64,000 nucleotides of DNA from assembly GCA_016584495.1 (NCBI GenBank), contig WAID01000002.1, positions 620,001 through 684,000 on the forward strand, in the 5' to 3' direction. The translations under genes and the position numbers were made by a program. This document shows, in pieces, positions 50,946 through 62,639 of the stretch; position 1 is the stretch's first letter; every line of letters begins with the position of its first letter. The notes under the pieces are model-generated. The model was not told the DNA's origin, made no database searches, and saw only the letters and a program-made list of their open reading frames with translations. This DNA comes from Celoporthe dispersa. Taxonomy: Eukaryota; Ascomycota; Sordariomycetes; Diaporthales; Cryphonectriaceae.

Positions 50946-53157
50946 CTAGCATGTCCAGATGCCAACGATGCCGTCACGGCGTCCTTCAACCATGTACCCA
51001 TCCCGTATGCGTACACGCTCAACGATAGCCGGTGTCTTGCCCTCCTCGGCAGCATTGACACCTGCACCACAGTCCCACTGGCGGGACTCGAGCTTGTCGT
51101 AGACCTTGACGACGTCCTCGCCTGCGGCAGAGACTATACGACGGCCGTCAAACATCATGCCCGTTACCGGATGGTCATACGCAAAGGCATCGGAGATAGA
51201 TCCGGTGCGAAGGTCCCATATCTAAGCAAGATATTAGCGACGAGGTAGCAGTAGGGAATCATAATACAAGATCAGTCTTACCCGAATGCTCCGGTCTAAG
51301 CTGCCAGTTACGAGATGGACATCGTCAAATTGCAGGGCCGTCACCGGTCCGGTGTGGCCAACCAAGCTGCGGTGGACCTGTCCACTCCGTAGATCCCAGA
51401 GCCTAACCATACCGTCCGCAGTTCCACACGCGAGCGCAGCATCGAAGACCTGCAGAGCTCCAACAAAATCGGCGTCCTGTGCAGGCGCCCGAGTTGTCTG
51501 CGCCCACTTGCCCTCCCCTAAGGTGACGGAAGCCTGCGCTGCTGCCCACATGACGTCCAGAGTCTGCACGCATCGGCCCTTCTCCAGATCCCAGTGTCGA
51601 ATCGTTTTATCCGCCGAACCGGATACCAGAACATCGCCTCGGAAGTGCAGGGCAGTGATCTCGGCCATGTGGGATGAGAGAGTCGTCAGAGGACACTCGT
51701 CCATGCTGCCGGCAGGCGGTTCCACTGGTTGGTCGTCGGGGTTCTCGAAAGCCATACCGTCCTCGTCGTCGTCCTTGTCCAGCTGCTCCCCAACAGGATC
51801 GTAGCGAGCCCTGCTGAGGTCCCAGAGCCGGATAGTAGCATCGACGGATCCCGTAGCACAGATGTTGTCTTCGACCTGCAGGGTCTTCACCGAGGCCGTG
51901 TGGCCCTCAAGGTTGCCAATACATCGTCCTGCGTTCAAGTCCCAAACTCGGATGGCGTCGTCCAGCGCCGAGGTAACCATTATCCCAAAGGGTGCGTCAA
52001 AGTCCATAGCGGTAATAGAGTCCTGGTGGGCGCGAATCTCGCGGATCGAGGTGCCGGGTTCGTAATGCTCGTGCAGTATGGGCATCGATTTCCTGCGCAG
52101 GCTCCTCGGCTTCTTCGATCTCGACGGTGTGCTGTCGGCTGACGGCAGCTTCTCATAAATTGACTGAGACATGAACCCGGCCTCATCGTCCGGACCCTCG
52201 CTGCCCTGCGTGGGCGTTCGCAGTCCTGCCACCGACTCGGCCTCTGCCAACAATTCTTCAGCCTCCTCCAGGCGATTCTCCACGTCCACAACTGACCCAG
52301 GTTAGCAAGTTTTCCTTGTCACCAGAACGGCAGCCTCAAGACCTACTGTCGTGTTCTAATATGGCCTCCTCCTGCTCAAAATTTGCTAACCTGTCCAGCA
52401 CGATCCTCCGCATGCCGGCCAGATTTGCTATCTTGGTGTCGATGTCCCGGATCTCGCTGCTTGCCATGTTCTTCCGTATGCCCAACATCTCAAACTCGTG
52501 CATCATCGCCGCCTTCTCTTTCTTGAGCTTCTGTACCGCCTGAGGGCTGTCGGGTTGGACGCCGCCCTCATCGATAAGTTTCCTGCCCCTCGACACCTTT
52601 CTCCTGTGCTTCTTGCCCAGATCTGTGAAGTCCGGGAAGGAGGCCTGGAACCCCTGGAACAGCGAATATGAGTTGTCATCTTCTGGTATGTCCCTCAACA
52701 GGGCGTCTGGCACGTAAGACAGGGCGCGGTGTTGTATCTCGCTCGTGGACAGCCTCGACCGCACCATATCCGTAGGGGTCGTCTTGGCCATGGAGAACAT
52801 GCTCCGCTGCAGCGTTGGCCGCCGCAGCTGCTTGGAGACCTCGCCCATGGCCTGCTGGTAGTGGCCACTTGTCGTCGGGTCTGACAGGGGGCCCATGAGA
52901 TGGCTGGCCGTGGTGGTCACTTTGCGGCCGAACGCCTCGAGGCCACGAGTCTGCATGGCGAACGAGTCTCTTGTCAGTGACACGGTCCCTCCATCGTCAG
53001 GGGACATGGTGGAGGGAGGCAGAGCGAGAAGGTGACAGAGCACAGAAAAGTTTCTCGCGAACAGGGCTCAGGGACAGCGGTGCATCCTGCGTACCGATAT
53101 GATGGACGAATCATTGTCGTCGTCGTGAAAAGCATTGTGGTCGTCAGAGCTGGCCAT
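50946..53157 (-). CDS. MDV1: Mitochondrial division protein 1 (Mdv1/Caf4-type WD40 protein)
   Basis: Exons (minus) 53095-53157, 52347-52950, 51282-52291 and 50946-51221, 650 residues, phases consistent. Mdv1 links the outer-membrane protein Fis1 to the dynamin Dnm1 in mitochondrial fission. The N-terminal part has TRGLEAFGRKVTTTASHLMG, HYQQAMGEVSKQLRRPTLQR and a long coiled coil (KLKKEKAAMMHEFEMLGIRK, KIANLAGMRRIVLDRLANFE). The C-terminal half has seven WD40 blades (IRAHQDSITAMDFDAPFGIM, VWDLNAGRCIGNLEGHTASV, LVSGSADKTIRHWDLEKGRC, SLVGHTGPVTALQFDDVHLV and others). The start at 53157 makes exon 1 (MASSDDHNAFHDDDN) splice directly to TRGLEAF. An ATG-rich overlapping frame just upstream is noise. 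Confidence 0.94.
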
Positions 53158-54019
53158 GCGTTAGACAATGGAGCACAAGTGGGTACTCGATGGAGCTGGC
53201 ACGGAGGCGTTGGTCTCGTCGCGGAGCTAAATGCCTATTTGGCGGGGAAGAACGTCGCGTGTTGTTAGGAGCCAATTGGTATCTTGAGGACAGTGAGCCT
53301 GAGAACATCTGGGAGGTGGAGGACCTGGGGCGATTGCGGGATTAGCATCAAACTGGTTGCTGTGGTTGAGCCTTGTTCCAAGCAAGCTGCAGTGGCAGGG
53401 CAAATGGCCCACGCGACAGGGCACGGCGGAGAGGCGAGTAGCGGAAAGCAGGGCAGGGGTTCCAGAACGATGGAAGCCTGCAGGAGAGCACAGGGATTGG
53501 AGCTCTGTTACTGGTTCTGCCGACACCGCCTTCCTCTTCCTCGGCCGTGACGTACATACACCGTCAATACATATACCGTGCAGCACAGTGGTACAGTACA
53601 TCTCGACTGCTGTTGCTGCTGAGCGTGCTGAGGTGCTACGTACACGGTATCGTGTACAGTACGGACGGCCCAAGCTCCACTGCAGCCTGCGGTCATCGGC
53701 TGGCAAAAAACCGGCATCTCTCATCCTCCTCCGGTCACCGCAGCACCGGATCCGACCCCAGAGTAAGCCGGAAGTGCGGAAGGTAGACGGCGTCCAGAAA
53801 AAGAGAGACGAAGCCGCTGCGACCCTGCAGCTGTTAATATCGCGTTGGTAGGGCTACATCCTCACAGCTCCCTCACTCGTGGTATTCCCACACCAGCCCG
53901 CCCGTGCGACACTTATCGAGAGGCCCCCCGGTGGTCGCGCATAACATAAGATTTTCTCGACGTCTTCTTGGAACCCTCTTTCTTCAGTCGAGCAATCAGT
54001 GACACCGGGCTCCCGCACG
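53158..54019. promoter_or_regulatory. Divergent promoter region, MDV1 / ARO7
   Basis: About 860 bases between divergent starts. Short words (TACAGTAC, GTACATAC) recur near 53540-53665. No conserved frame is seen. Confidence 0.45.
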
Positions 54020-54826
54020 ATGGACTCTGTAATCGACCTCTCCGACGCCTCCAAGGCGCTCGACCTCTCGCGCATCCGCTTCCAGCTCATCCGCCTCGAG
54101 GACACCATCACCTTCCACCTCATCGAGCGCGTGCAGTTCCCCCTCAACAGCAACATCTACGTCCCGGGGGCTGTGCCGATCCCCGGCTCTGACCTGTCCC
54201 TTATGGACTGGTACCTGCTCGAGCAGGAGAAGCTGCAGTCTCTCATCCGCCGCTACGAGTCCCCCGACGAGTACCCCTTCTTCCCGGTCTCCCTCAACAA
54301 ACCCATCCTCCCCCCCATCGACTACCCGCGCATCCTGCACCCCAACGACGTCAACGTCAACGACAAGATCAAGGCCTTCTATATCGATACCTTCCTGCCG
54401 CGCGTGTGTCCGTCCTTCGGCCACGGCGATAGAGGCGTGTCGGCTGAGAACTACGGCAGCAGCGCTACCTGCGACATCGCGGTGCTGCAAGCCCTGAGCA
54501 GACGGATCCACTTCGGCAAATTTGTCGCGGAGAGCAAGTTCCAGAGCGAGAGGGAGAAGTACACTGCGATGATCAAGGCCGGGGATACCCAGGGCATCGG
54601 CGAGGCCATCGAGAACAAGGCGGTGGAGAAGCAGGTCCTGGAGAGGCTGAAGCTCAAGGCCGAGACCTACGGCACGGATCCCTCCGTGAAGGATAACACG
54701 CGCGCCGATCAGAGCAAGATCAACGTGGATGCGGTGGTGGCTATGTACAAGGACTTTGTGATACCTCTTACAAAGGAGGTAGAGGTTGACTATCTGATGC
54801 AGAGGCTTCAGACCGTGGAGGAATAA
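54020..54826 (+). CDS. ARO7: Chorismate mutase
   Basis: Single exon, 268 residues. It converts chorismate to prephenate, the first committed step to phenylalanine and tyrosine. The eukaryotic AroQ fold is evident: ALDLSRIRFQLIRLEDTITF, HLIERVQFPLNSNIYVPGA, LMDWYLLEQEKLQSLIRRYE, SPDEYPFFPVSLNKPILPPI and the active-site/regulatory segments RRIHFGKFVAESKFQSERE, NKAVEKQVLERLKLKAETYG, YKDFVIPLTKEVEVDYLMQR. The start MDSVIDLSDASKALDLSR matches the family; an in-frame ATG seven codons upstream (53999) is less likely. Length is normal and the gene is intact. Confidence 0.96.
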   Translation: MDSVIDLSDASKALDLSRIRFQLIRLEDTITFHLIERVQFPLNSNIYVPGAVPIPGSDLSLMDWYLLEQEKLQSLIRRYESPDEYPFFPVSLNKPILPPIDYPRILHPNDVNVNDKIKAFYIDTFLPRVCPSFGHGDRGVSAENYGSSATCDIAVLQALSRRIHFGKFVAESKFQSEREKYTAMIKAGDTQGIGEAIENKAVEKQVLERLKLKAETYGTDPSVKDNTRADQSKINVDAVVAMYKDFVIPLTKEVEVDYLMQRLQTVEE

Positions 54827-55056
54827 TCTTCTTTGCTGACGAGCACCGGGCGTTGGATTGGTCCGTTCAAAAGAGGAAGGGAAAGAAGAAGAAAAAAAAT
54901 CATAAGGCGTTGCCATATGGTGGCGTTCATGTCAAGATAGACGGCAACTTTCAAAAGTTCACAAGAACATGGCCATAGGTTGTCACGCATCGGATCAGAC
55001 AGTCTGAGGATGCCATCTTCTCTTGTGGGTTGCAATGTGTGTTTCTTTTGTTCAGG

Positions 55057-56016
55057 TCATTGGGGGCTCATGTATTCCACCACAGCCTTCACCGCCGCTG
55101 GGAACTTTGCCGCCTCGATCAGTGTCATGTAGCCCATACTCCTGACGCCCATCTCCTGGAACGCCCTCTTGCTATCCGCCGAGTTCTCGTCGTCCTTGGT
55201 AAAGGGGTAACTCCCGACCGCGATCGCATGCTTCTGTAATATCTCATCCTCCGGGTGGAAGTAGAACATGGGTGCCTCCTCCTTGGCCTTCTTGCTCTTC
55301 CGCGATCCCTCGTCCAGGATCGACTGCACCTCGTTGTAGGTCTTGGACACGACCAGGTAATGCGTGAACTCATACGGCTCCTTGTCCTCCACGGCCGCCT
55401 CAATCTCGTCCACCAGCATGCTGTACATCGGCGGCGAGATCTCGGGCGGCATGTTGATCAGCCTCTCGCCCAGCACGAGACCGACGTGGTTCTCCGCCAG
55501 GACCTTGGGCACCGCTGAGGCCAGCGCCTCGTTGCCCGACTGCGCCGCCTTGCCCGAGAGGTACCCCACCAAGTCCGCCACGGGCTTCTTCTCCCTGTGC
55601 TCGCGCAGGCTGAGGGCCGTCAGGAACGCATACGCGTCGTTGGCCTTGGAGTCGACCTTGACCGTCGAGCCGATCGTGTTCTGCTGAAGCACGATGTCTG
55701 TGAGCCCGGACATGTCGAGCAGCTGGGCGTCGACGTCGAAGAGCTGCCGCAGGAGGCCCTTGACGCCGTGGAAGTCAATCTCCGTGTCGAAATTGAACCA
55801 CTCAAAGTCCACGTTGACGATGTCAAAGTCCTGTAAGGGGGTCGTGTGTTAGTGAGGCGGGCGTGTAGAGTGAGTGACCTTGGTGGGGCCCCGGCTGGGC
55901 GGTTTCTTTGTGAGATTTACCTCATCGTCTGAGCTGCCGTCGTGGTCCATTTTGTCTCCAGATGCCCCTATGGGCTCAGTCTGGCCGTCAGCCTCTCTTG
56001 CGCGCTTCTTTCCCAT
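55057..56016 (-). CDS. BCP1: BCP1 / BCCIP-family protein
   Basis: Exons (minus) 55921-56016 and 55057-55830, 289 residues. In yeast Bcp1 is a nuclear chaperone and export factor (for ribosomal protein Rpl23 and Mss4). The N-terminus is basic then acidic (MGKKRAREADGQ, DHDGSSDDE). The BCCIP core starts DFDIVNVDFEWFNFDTEIDF and includes HGVKGLLRQLFDVDAQLLDM, NDAYAFLTALSLREHREKKP, LGERLINMPPEISPPMYSML, YEFTHYLVVSKTYNEV and FYFHPEDEILQKHAIAVGSY. The length fits the family. It is convergent with ARO7, stops 230 bases apart. Confidence 0.94.
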
Positions 56017-56937
56017 TCTTATGTGTGATTCTGGACTCGAGGTGGTGTTGGTTATTTTGAAAGGGCTAACACAATAGTCAAGTGAGCAATGTCAAAGTAA
56101 GATGCCAATCCAACTTTTTTTCCCTGGGCTGCCCCTCGCTAAGCCAATTCCAGCATTAGCGATAAGCTGATAGTGCACTCCATGTACCAAGCATAGTAAA
56201 CACGATCATAGTATGTACTGTAGTCTGTATGGCAACATCAACATGCTCTCTACCTCTCTACACCAAGGTAGGGTTTTCGGGTAACTATCCTGTAAGAAGA
56301 TTATTGATAGATTTGTGGCTCGACAGAGCAAGATTGCTGTCATCCGCTTGAGCCAGAAAACTCTCAGTGCTCCCACACCAAATACAATGCTTAGCAGGGG
56401 CGTCTAACACGTTCTTGTTATTGTGTACAGCCATTGGAGTATCTATTCTTGTCAATACTCACGTATAGCACAGTTTCATTTTTCTAGCTCTATGGTGGCG
56501 CCATCTCCATTCTTGCCAACACACTTTCTTCCAATGATGGCTGTGGTTTCTGATCTTTATCAAAAGGCAGGACTTGATTAAATGCACCATGCTGTCATAT
56601 TGCGTTCAGAAGCACTGCGGCTGTGCCAACATTCCCTGAAAGCTCACTATGTACTACTGCCTTGAACACTAGCAACACAGTTGCGAATTATCACCACCTC
56701 TAGGTTGTGACATCTGCAAGGCCATCCTCCACTGCTCAATATCTCTAGGGTTGGCTAGATCTTATAGCAACTGTACTATACACTGCTTCCTGAACAATCA
56801 TAGCTACCCTGTACTGATTTGCCTACACTCGAGCCCTAGAAATCCTTGGTCTCAAATGTTTCAGAGCCTACACAGCCACACACATTCCTGAGCACCATCA
56901 GTGCTTATTGACTCCTGTGAAAATACCAAGACAGCAC
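56017..56937. other. AT-richer gene-free island
   Basis: Lies upstream of BCP1 and downstream of the SAP protein. The base composition is visibly more AT than the neighbours, with many short CATAG/TATAG words and no open frame of note on either strand. It could be a decayed mobile element or just loose intergenic DNA; I see no terminal repeats. Confidence 0.4.
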
Positions 56938-58980
56938 TTAATAGCCAGGGCGGTAGCGGTAAGGGTCCTCTCCTCGGAAGCGTCCAGGGCCGCGATCGCT
57001 TCGGAATCCACGGTTCCTTGGGGGTCGATCTGGACGGCGGCCTCCATCGTAGCGCGAGAATCGATTCTCGTCAGTGCCAGGTGGACGAGGAGGCCTGTAA
57101 TCGCCCCTGCGGGAGTCAATCATACTGCTGGTACCAGCCGTCCCGAGCCGTTCGCGCTGAAGACGCTCTTCATGCTCCTTCTGCCGGTGGGGAGGCCGAA
57201 TGCCGATAAAGACCTCGCGGCCTCGATCGACAAAAGAATCCAGGTTCTCAAAGGTGAAACGATGGTAGTCCTTGCCGAGGTTAGCCGGGGGGTCTCGTGA
57301 GTAGAAAGAGCGCATGTTCTCGATGCGACGCCGAACCACGTCTTCATTGAGAGGAGTGTAAAAGAGGCGTGGGTGGACGTTGGTCTGTTGGCCCTGAGGG
57401 CCACCGGGAGTCTCGAACGGCGGACGGCCAGTCCTGCCTCGAGGCCCCCTAGGTGCAGCTTCGATGCCAGGGTAAGTAGGACCAGCTGCTGGTCCGGTGG
57501 GAGGTGGTTTCGAAAAAGGTTTGTTGTCGGAGCAGATTTCACGGTGGATCGCTGACACGCTTCCGCCGCCCTGCTCGTACACAACTTCCCAGCGTCGTCC
57601 GCCTCGGGGTGCAGTTTCCTCCCGCTCGATGAAGTCCTTGACTTGATGTGGCGGTATAAAATCGACCCAAAGTGGTTTCCGATTCCGTTCATTTGGCCAG
57701 ACCTGATTGTGCAACGCGGCGCGCACGCGCTGCGCAGCCTCGACTGACGCCAATTGCACAAAAGCGTGAGTGCGAATTGTATCGAGATAAGACTCTTCGA
57801 TGAGGTCCGGATCAGGTTCGCTACCTGAAGGTGTCATCAGGTCGACAATGTACTGCTCAACCATCTCGGGCCTCAATGGCCGCATGAGCTCTCGAATGTA
57901 CAACGAGGTGGTGGGCGGATGGACTGATGGCAGCAAAGCATCTCCGGCGCTGTCTCCTTTGTGATCGCCTTCTGGCAAATGATCCGCTGGCTGTGTGACC
58001 TCGGTTCGTCGGTCCTCGTGCTGATGCTTCTGTGGCTCGATTGTAGTCTGCGGCGTCCCGGAAAGACTTCCAATGGCCACTCGGTCCATAAATGATCCTT
58101 CACCACTGACATCGAGAGGTGCTGCCTGCTCTTGCGAGGCAGAGACCGCAGGCGCCGGCCTTGAGGACTCAGCTGTAGCCACAGTATCGGCATAGGCCTT
58201 GTCTTCTCTGACATCCGGAGAAATATCTCGAATCTCGGGAGCAGACATCGGAGGCTGTGCCATGGACGAATCTTCTGCTATTGCGGCTTGTTTCGCGATC
58301 GCTTCCTCTCCGCTGGCCCCAGACAAGTCTTGAGCGTTGTCGGCGATCGAACCTCCCAAATATCGTCCATCGTCCTCGCTCTTGGGAACCTCTATTGACC
58401 CTTCCTGGTTTGCGACGCCGTTCTGGGGTCTCTTGTGTGGACTGCTAGACAAGTCGCCCGTGTCGAAATCAACGATGTCCTCGCGCTGCTCTGCTTGGCG
58501 CTCTGCCTCCTGTCGAGCTCGTTTGGCCGAGGGTGGTGGTGTTGAGGAGCGCCTCTTCCGCTTCTGTATCTCGGCGGCCGCATCGCTCGATAGTATGGGT
58601 GCTGGTAGAGCCGCTTCATCACTGGGCTCTGGGTGGACAGCGGCCGTCTCCGTGGCAACAGGCTTGGGCGACGTAGCGACAGATGACTCCGCAGTCGCGT
58701 CTTCGTTCACAGTCGCAATCGCGTCAACGACTGACGATGGTTCTGTCGTGATCGCCTCTGCGGCTGTCTCTTCTTGCATAGGGACATCAGCAGCAGTGCG
58801 GTCCGTTTCACCCACTGGAGCGCTGTCCTCCGTCGCGGGCTCCTCTGCCTGGGCAGCAGCATCGGCGTCGGCCTCCGTGAGGCGTTGAATCAACTCTGCC
58901 TTGACCCCTCTAGTGGGCAAGCCTCTGCTTGACAGTACTGCCCTCAGTTCAACCACCTTCAAGCTCGACCAGTCGGTCAT
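56938..58980 (-). CDS. Acinus-like SAP-domain protein
   Basis: Single exon, 680 residues from the ATG at 58980. The N-terminal SAP motif (WSSLKVVELRAVLSSRGLPT, GVKAELIQRLTEADA) is a DNA/RNA-binding helix pair. A long Ala/Ser/Glu-rich disordered region follows, with a nuclear-type basic patch (KRKRRSSTPPPSAKRARQ). Then an RRM-like segment appears (TSLYIRELMRPLRPEMVEQY to AFVQLASVEAAQRVRAAL, KPLWVDFIPPHQVKDFI), a segment with VVRRRIENMRSFYSRDPP, and an Arg/Gly/Pro-rich tail. The architecture recalls Acinus of the ASAP complex (with RNPS1 and SAP18) that accompanies the exon junction complex. The equivalence is an inference. The frame stays open above the start, but the ATG after the leader is best. 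Confidence 0.85.
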   Translation of the reverse strand: MTDWSSLKVVELRAVLSSRGLPTRGVKAELIQRLTEADADAAAQAEEPATEDSAPVGETDRTAADVPMQEETAAEAITTEPSSVVDAIATVNEDATAESSVATSPKPVATETAAVHPEPSDEAALPAPILSSDAAAEIQKRKRRSSTPPPSAKRARQEAERQAEQREDIVDFDTGDLSSSPHKRPQNGVANQEGSIEVPKSEDDGRYLGGSIADNAQDLSGASGEEAIAKQAAIAEDSSMAQPPMSAPEIRDISPDVREDKAYADTVATAESSRPAPAVSASQEQAAPLDVSGEGSFMDRVAIGSLSGTPQTTIEPQKHQHEDRRTEVTQPADHLPEGDHKGDSAGDALLPSVHPPTTSLYIRELMRPLRPEMVEQYIVDLMTPSGSEPDPDLIEESYLDTIRTHAFVQLASVEAAQRVRAALHNQVWPNERNRKPLWVDFIPPHQVKDFIEREETAPRGGRRWEVVYEQGGGSVSAIHREICSDNKPFSKPPPTGPAAGPTYPGIEAAPRGPRGRTGRPPFETPGGPQGQQTNVHPRLFYTPLNEDVVRRRIENMRSFYSRDPPANLGKDYHRFTFENLDSFVDRGREVFIGIRPPHRQKEHEERLQRERLGTAGTSSMIDSRRGDYRPPRPPGTDENRFSRYDGGRRPDRPPRNRGFRSDRGPGRFRGEDPYRYRPGY

Positions 58981-59744
58981 TTTGGTTAGGCGCGGTGGGG
59001 GCAGGACTAGTTCAGGTGCATAATTGTGCCTCAAGCGTCTGACCGAGGGCGAAAATGAGGCGCGTGACGCGTGAGTCGCAGACGTGGGCAAAACGAAGAG
59101 CTAAAGGTAGCCGGAGACACAGCGTGGTCAGCACCAAGGAAGTGGTGGACAAGGGCGTTGGTCGAGATGCGGCAAGAAAACACTGCCGTTCTAGAGTTGG
59201 GTGCGCGTTTTGGTCGCGGTTCACGTTGTACGTACTTGCAAGGGAGCGCAGTGCGCTGCAAAAGGCTGAGAACTGTTTTTGATGTAGGGTCCACTTTATC
59301 CGAGCCCCAGGATCCCTGCACTCACTTACATCGCTAAATGCGGAAATAGGCATCGTACAGCGCTCTTTCCTTTGAATGCTAACATACTTTTGGTGCCATT
59401 GTCTTTATTCTCCTCTCAAAGAGATCTATGCAAACCCTCCTACCACCCTTCCCTTTCATCCTCGGCTCCTGGTAATAGAACGACTCGAATGGGATGGCTT
59501 TGTAACGGAGGCGGTCGGTCAAGAGTTCCAGGTCGGTCCGCCATTGTTTATTCACAATTTCTGAGGGGCAGATACAGCAACTTGACTTGCACCTCAGGTT
59601 TCTCGAAGCTTCCCGACCGGAAGAAACCTCCTTCTTCCTTCACCATCAGACTCCAGACCCCGCGCATCTCAGCACTGCATGAGCTTCCCTTGTTGAGCAT
59701 CTCAACCTCTCGCCTCGCTCTGAAGACAATAGCAGGCAACCACC
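58981..59744. promoter_or_regulatory. Divergent promoter region, SAP protein / acidic protein
   Basis: 764 bases between divergent starts. A CT-rich tract near 59395-59465 and 59680-59720 precedes the acidic-protein gene. No gene is seen. Confidence 0.45.
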
Positions 59745-61152
59745 GTGACGATGAATATTCTACACCGTGCATTTCAGGACCGAGTCGCCAAATCGAGGCC
59801 AATTCAGCATCTCGGGAGTAGGCAAGGTCAATCTGCTGCCTCCTACCGAGCAACGAGAAGATTCAAGACCCCAACCCAGGAGTCCAACCTAAAGCGTTCG
59901 ACTCCGAGCCCAGCAGAGCCCAACAATACCGTGCGCATAAAACAAGAGGTGGATGATGACATGGCTCTGGAGATGTCTTACCACGGTCATCATACTGTGA
60001 ACGACAGCCAACAGGTGGTAGAGGATAGAAAATACGATGAAGACCAACGAGATTATGATGATGAAGAGGATGAGCCATCTTTGGCACCCTCCACTGACGA
60101 GTCTCTTGACGATTTGTTAAGAAATGAAGACCTTATTCTCAGCATAGAGGGTGATGATGAGGGTCAGATGCTCGAGGACACGCCTTCTCTCCTGGACGAC
60201 AGCGATGACCTAGGCACCCTCACACCAGGTGCCAACTCAGAAGACGGTGTTGAGGATGAGGATCTTGAGACCGACGAAGAACTGGAGGAGGAGCTTGACA
60301 CCGAGTTTGAGGAAGATCTTCTCATCAACGAGCGCGACCTACGTGATTACCTGAAGCACAAGCGAGCGACCCTTGGCATCGACAGCTGGTCAAGCGAAGC
60401 CCGTCGGCTTTACAAGCTGCTTTACCTGCGAGGTCTATACCCGCTGATGCCGTCTGACTGGGGGGCCTGGGGCCTTCGCGACCACCCCGTGCCGTATGAC
60501 CTCTTTATGCCAGTGGACGGTGATGGAAAGGCTCTCATCAGAGCCGAAAAGAGCGGCTACCATGGCAAGTGCTATTCCTGGCGATGGTTGACAGCCTGCT
60601 GACTGCTTGGGAATAGCTACCAAAGCACTTCGAGGTCTCTTCGAGCTTCATGCCCGAGTCAGAGCCTTCCGCCAAGGCGGCCAGCATGACAAGATCGCGC
60701 CTCTGGTTAGCAAGGAGATTGAGCGATACGTCCGCTGGGCAGAGGAGGATGCTGATCTTTTCCATAAACACGACTATGTCAGTCCGGTCCTCACGACCAC
60801 CTTCACCGATTTTCAGGCGGCCAGCAGTGGCCATATCGTGGTAGAGAGATGCCAGTCATTAGTTCGAAGGTATCGGGCCAAGTGGATCCAGTATGGCACC
60901 AAGCACTATCCCCGCCTCATCACCATCTTCGTTGTGATTCAGCACATTGTTCTGATTTTCACGGCGGACACGGATCAGGATGGAGACGAAGAGCCGATTC
61001 CCTTTGCCGAGCTCGACGTGTCAAGGAAGACCCATTGGCTGGATTCGTCACTAGCAATCGCCATCCCGGTGATGCTGGCACGGGAGTCTCTCGTTGCCCA
61101 CCGCGAGGACTTCCCGAAGATCAAGCACTGGGAGGCTGATCCTGATCTCTAG
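59745..61152 (+). CDS. Unrecognised acidic protein
   Basis: Exons 59745-60564 and 60617-61152, 451 residues. I cannot name it. The N-terminal quarter is basic and polar (FQDRVAKSRPIQHLGSRQGQ). The middle is extremely acidic (DEDQRDYDDEEDEPSLAPST, EDEDLETDEELEEELDTEFE). The C-terminal half is a globular block: NERDLRDYLKHKRATLGIDS, SSEARRLYKLLYLRGLYPLM, ALRGLFELHARVRAFRQGGQ, APLVSKEIERYVRWAEEDAD, FTDFQAASSGHIVVERCQSL, ALAREAL-like VMLARESLVAHREDFPKIKH. A nuclear role is plausible from composition. The intron has a GC donor (GCAAGT) that joins GYH to ATKALRGLF; without it the frame stops after WLTAC. The ATG at 59751 is an alternative start. Confidence 0.78.
60565..60616 (+). other. GC-AG intron in the acidic-protein gene
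   Basis: The donor is GCAAGT and the acceptor AATAG, 52 bases, with GCTGACTG as branch. It gives an open frame to 61152 with matching phase, while the unspliced frame stops at once. Confidence 0.8.
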
Positions 61153-62639
61153 AGGCTCACTTTCCTGGTGGGTGTCAGCGAGGGATATTATGCAACATGG
61201 TGCTTGACGAGGGATGATGAGGGAGAGCAGGAGGAGACCTGCTTACGGCCGCTAAACCAGATGTGTGGCATGGACGATTACACATAGTAGATGGATATTC
61301 TTAAGCTTCAAGAGACACCTCACAGTCGCACCATGTGAAGGGCAATTCCTCCGCCAGACCTACACTCGTATTTGTGAGCAAACTCAGATTGATGAAGTGC
61401 CCAAGAGGCACACATCGTGAGAATGACCTGCGGGCTTCGGTCTCTGGGATCCCGTCATATTCCTGTGTCGGTATCATGGCGACCGGGGCGCGGAGGTTGA
61501 CCCGCAGACACAGTGGCCTCGCCCATTCTCCTGTGGAGTGCCATGCGTGCCGGCGGACCAGATTTCTTATCGTGGAAACATGCCGTACTCGGTGGTGCAC
61601 GGAGATCGAGGGCCACTGGAGTCAAATTGATATGTGATCCGAGGTACTCAAGCCCGATGCAGGCCTCCGAGGTCACGCCCTCGATGATTACCGCCTACCG
61701 TAGACACTCCTGCGTCCCTCAAGATCTCCACTTTGGCATTGGGTGTGGCACATCCAAAAGACCTGTAACTGAAGGCCTACTACGAGACGGCGGAGAGCAC
61801 ACTCGTCCGTTCGGCACCGAGGAGGTTATGTGAGACCACTGCAGGCTCAACAACCAGCTGAGGGGCCAAACAACATCCGGCACGAGAGCGAGAGAAGGAG
61901 AGGGAGAGAGAGAGAAGAGAGAGCCAGCCCCTCCTTTGGGCTTCGGGCTTGTGGGGGCTGATGCCAAGGGACCTTGACCGTTTCTCCTTAATCGCACTGG
62001 GGCCCCTGGTCTGATCCTCAACTGATCCCCCACCTTTCTGAGATTATCAAGATATGAAAAGTGTGGGACGATCTATAGGTGCCGTGGCCCCATAGGCGCG
62101 GAGACGCCGGGAGAGTACCGCCGAGACGAGATACCTCGGAGGGGGAGGGGGTAGGTGGGTCCCTTCGGCCGAGGTCGTCCGTGTGGCTTCTCCGTCTATT
62201 TGCCCTCCAAATCGCTGAAATAGACATCGTCACAAGAGGCTTTTCACCACTGACTGTCCAAATTTTCCACCACCGCACAAACTGTCGCTAGTTTCAAGTT
62301 ATGCAAATCGGCAAATCGCTCAACCATGGTTGGACAGGATCTTGGCTTTCGGTTCGACTTTCCGGGACCTAGCCTTCCCTGCCTTAGTGCCTCCCACACA
62401 TCTTAAAAATGCCGACAAGAAAAAGAAAAAGAAGGGGGGAGGGGAAAGGCCTGGGAAGAGACTCCCGGTATTGGGAATCTCAAAGAAACTCCTGGCGCAG
62501 TCAGCGTGCGTAAGCCGTGATGTTTAATTTGCTGTCTGACAGTGACAGGATTTTTTGACTATCGACTGACAAGGCCTAAGTACCAGGGCAGTCGCGAATA
62601 GGCAAGCTGTCAAGCATAGCCGTGCGTGACGATGGATAG

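Noticed and set aside
61335..61833. Overlapping frames in the terminal gap
   Set aside because: Short, no motif, no consistent splice pattern.
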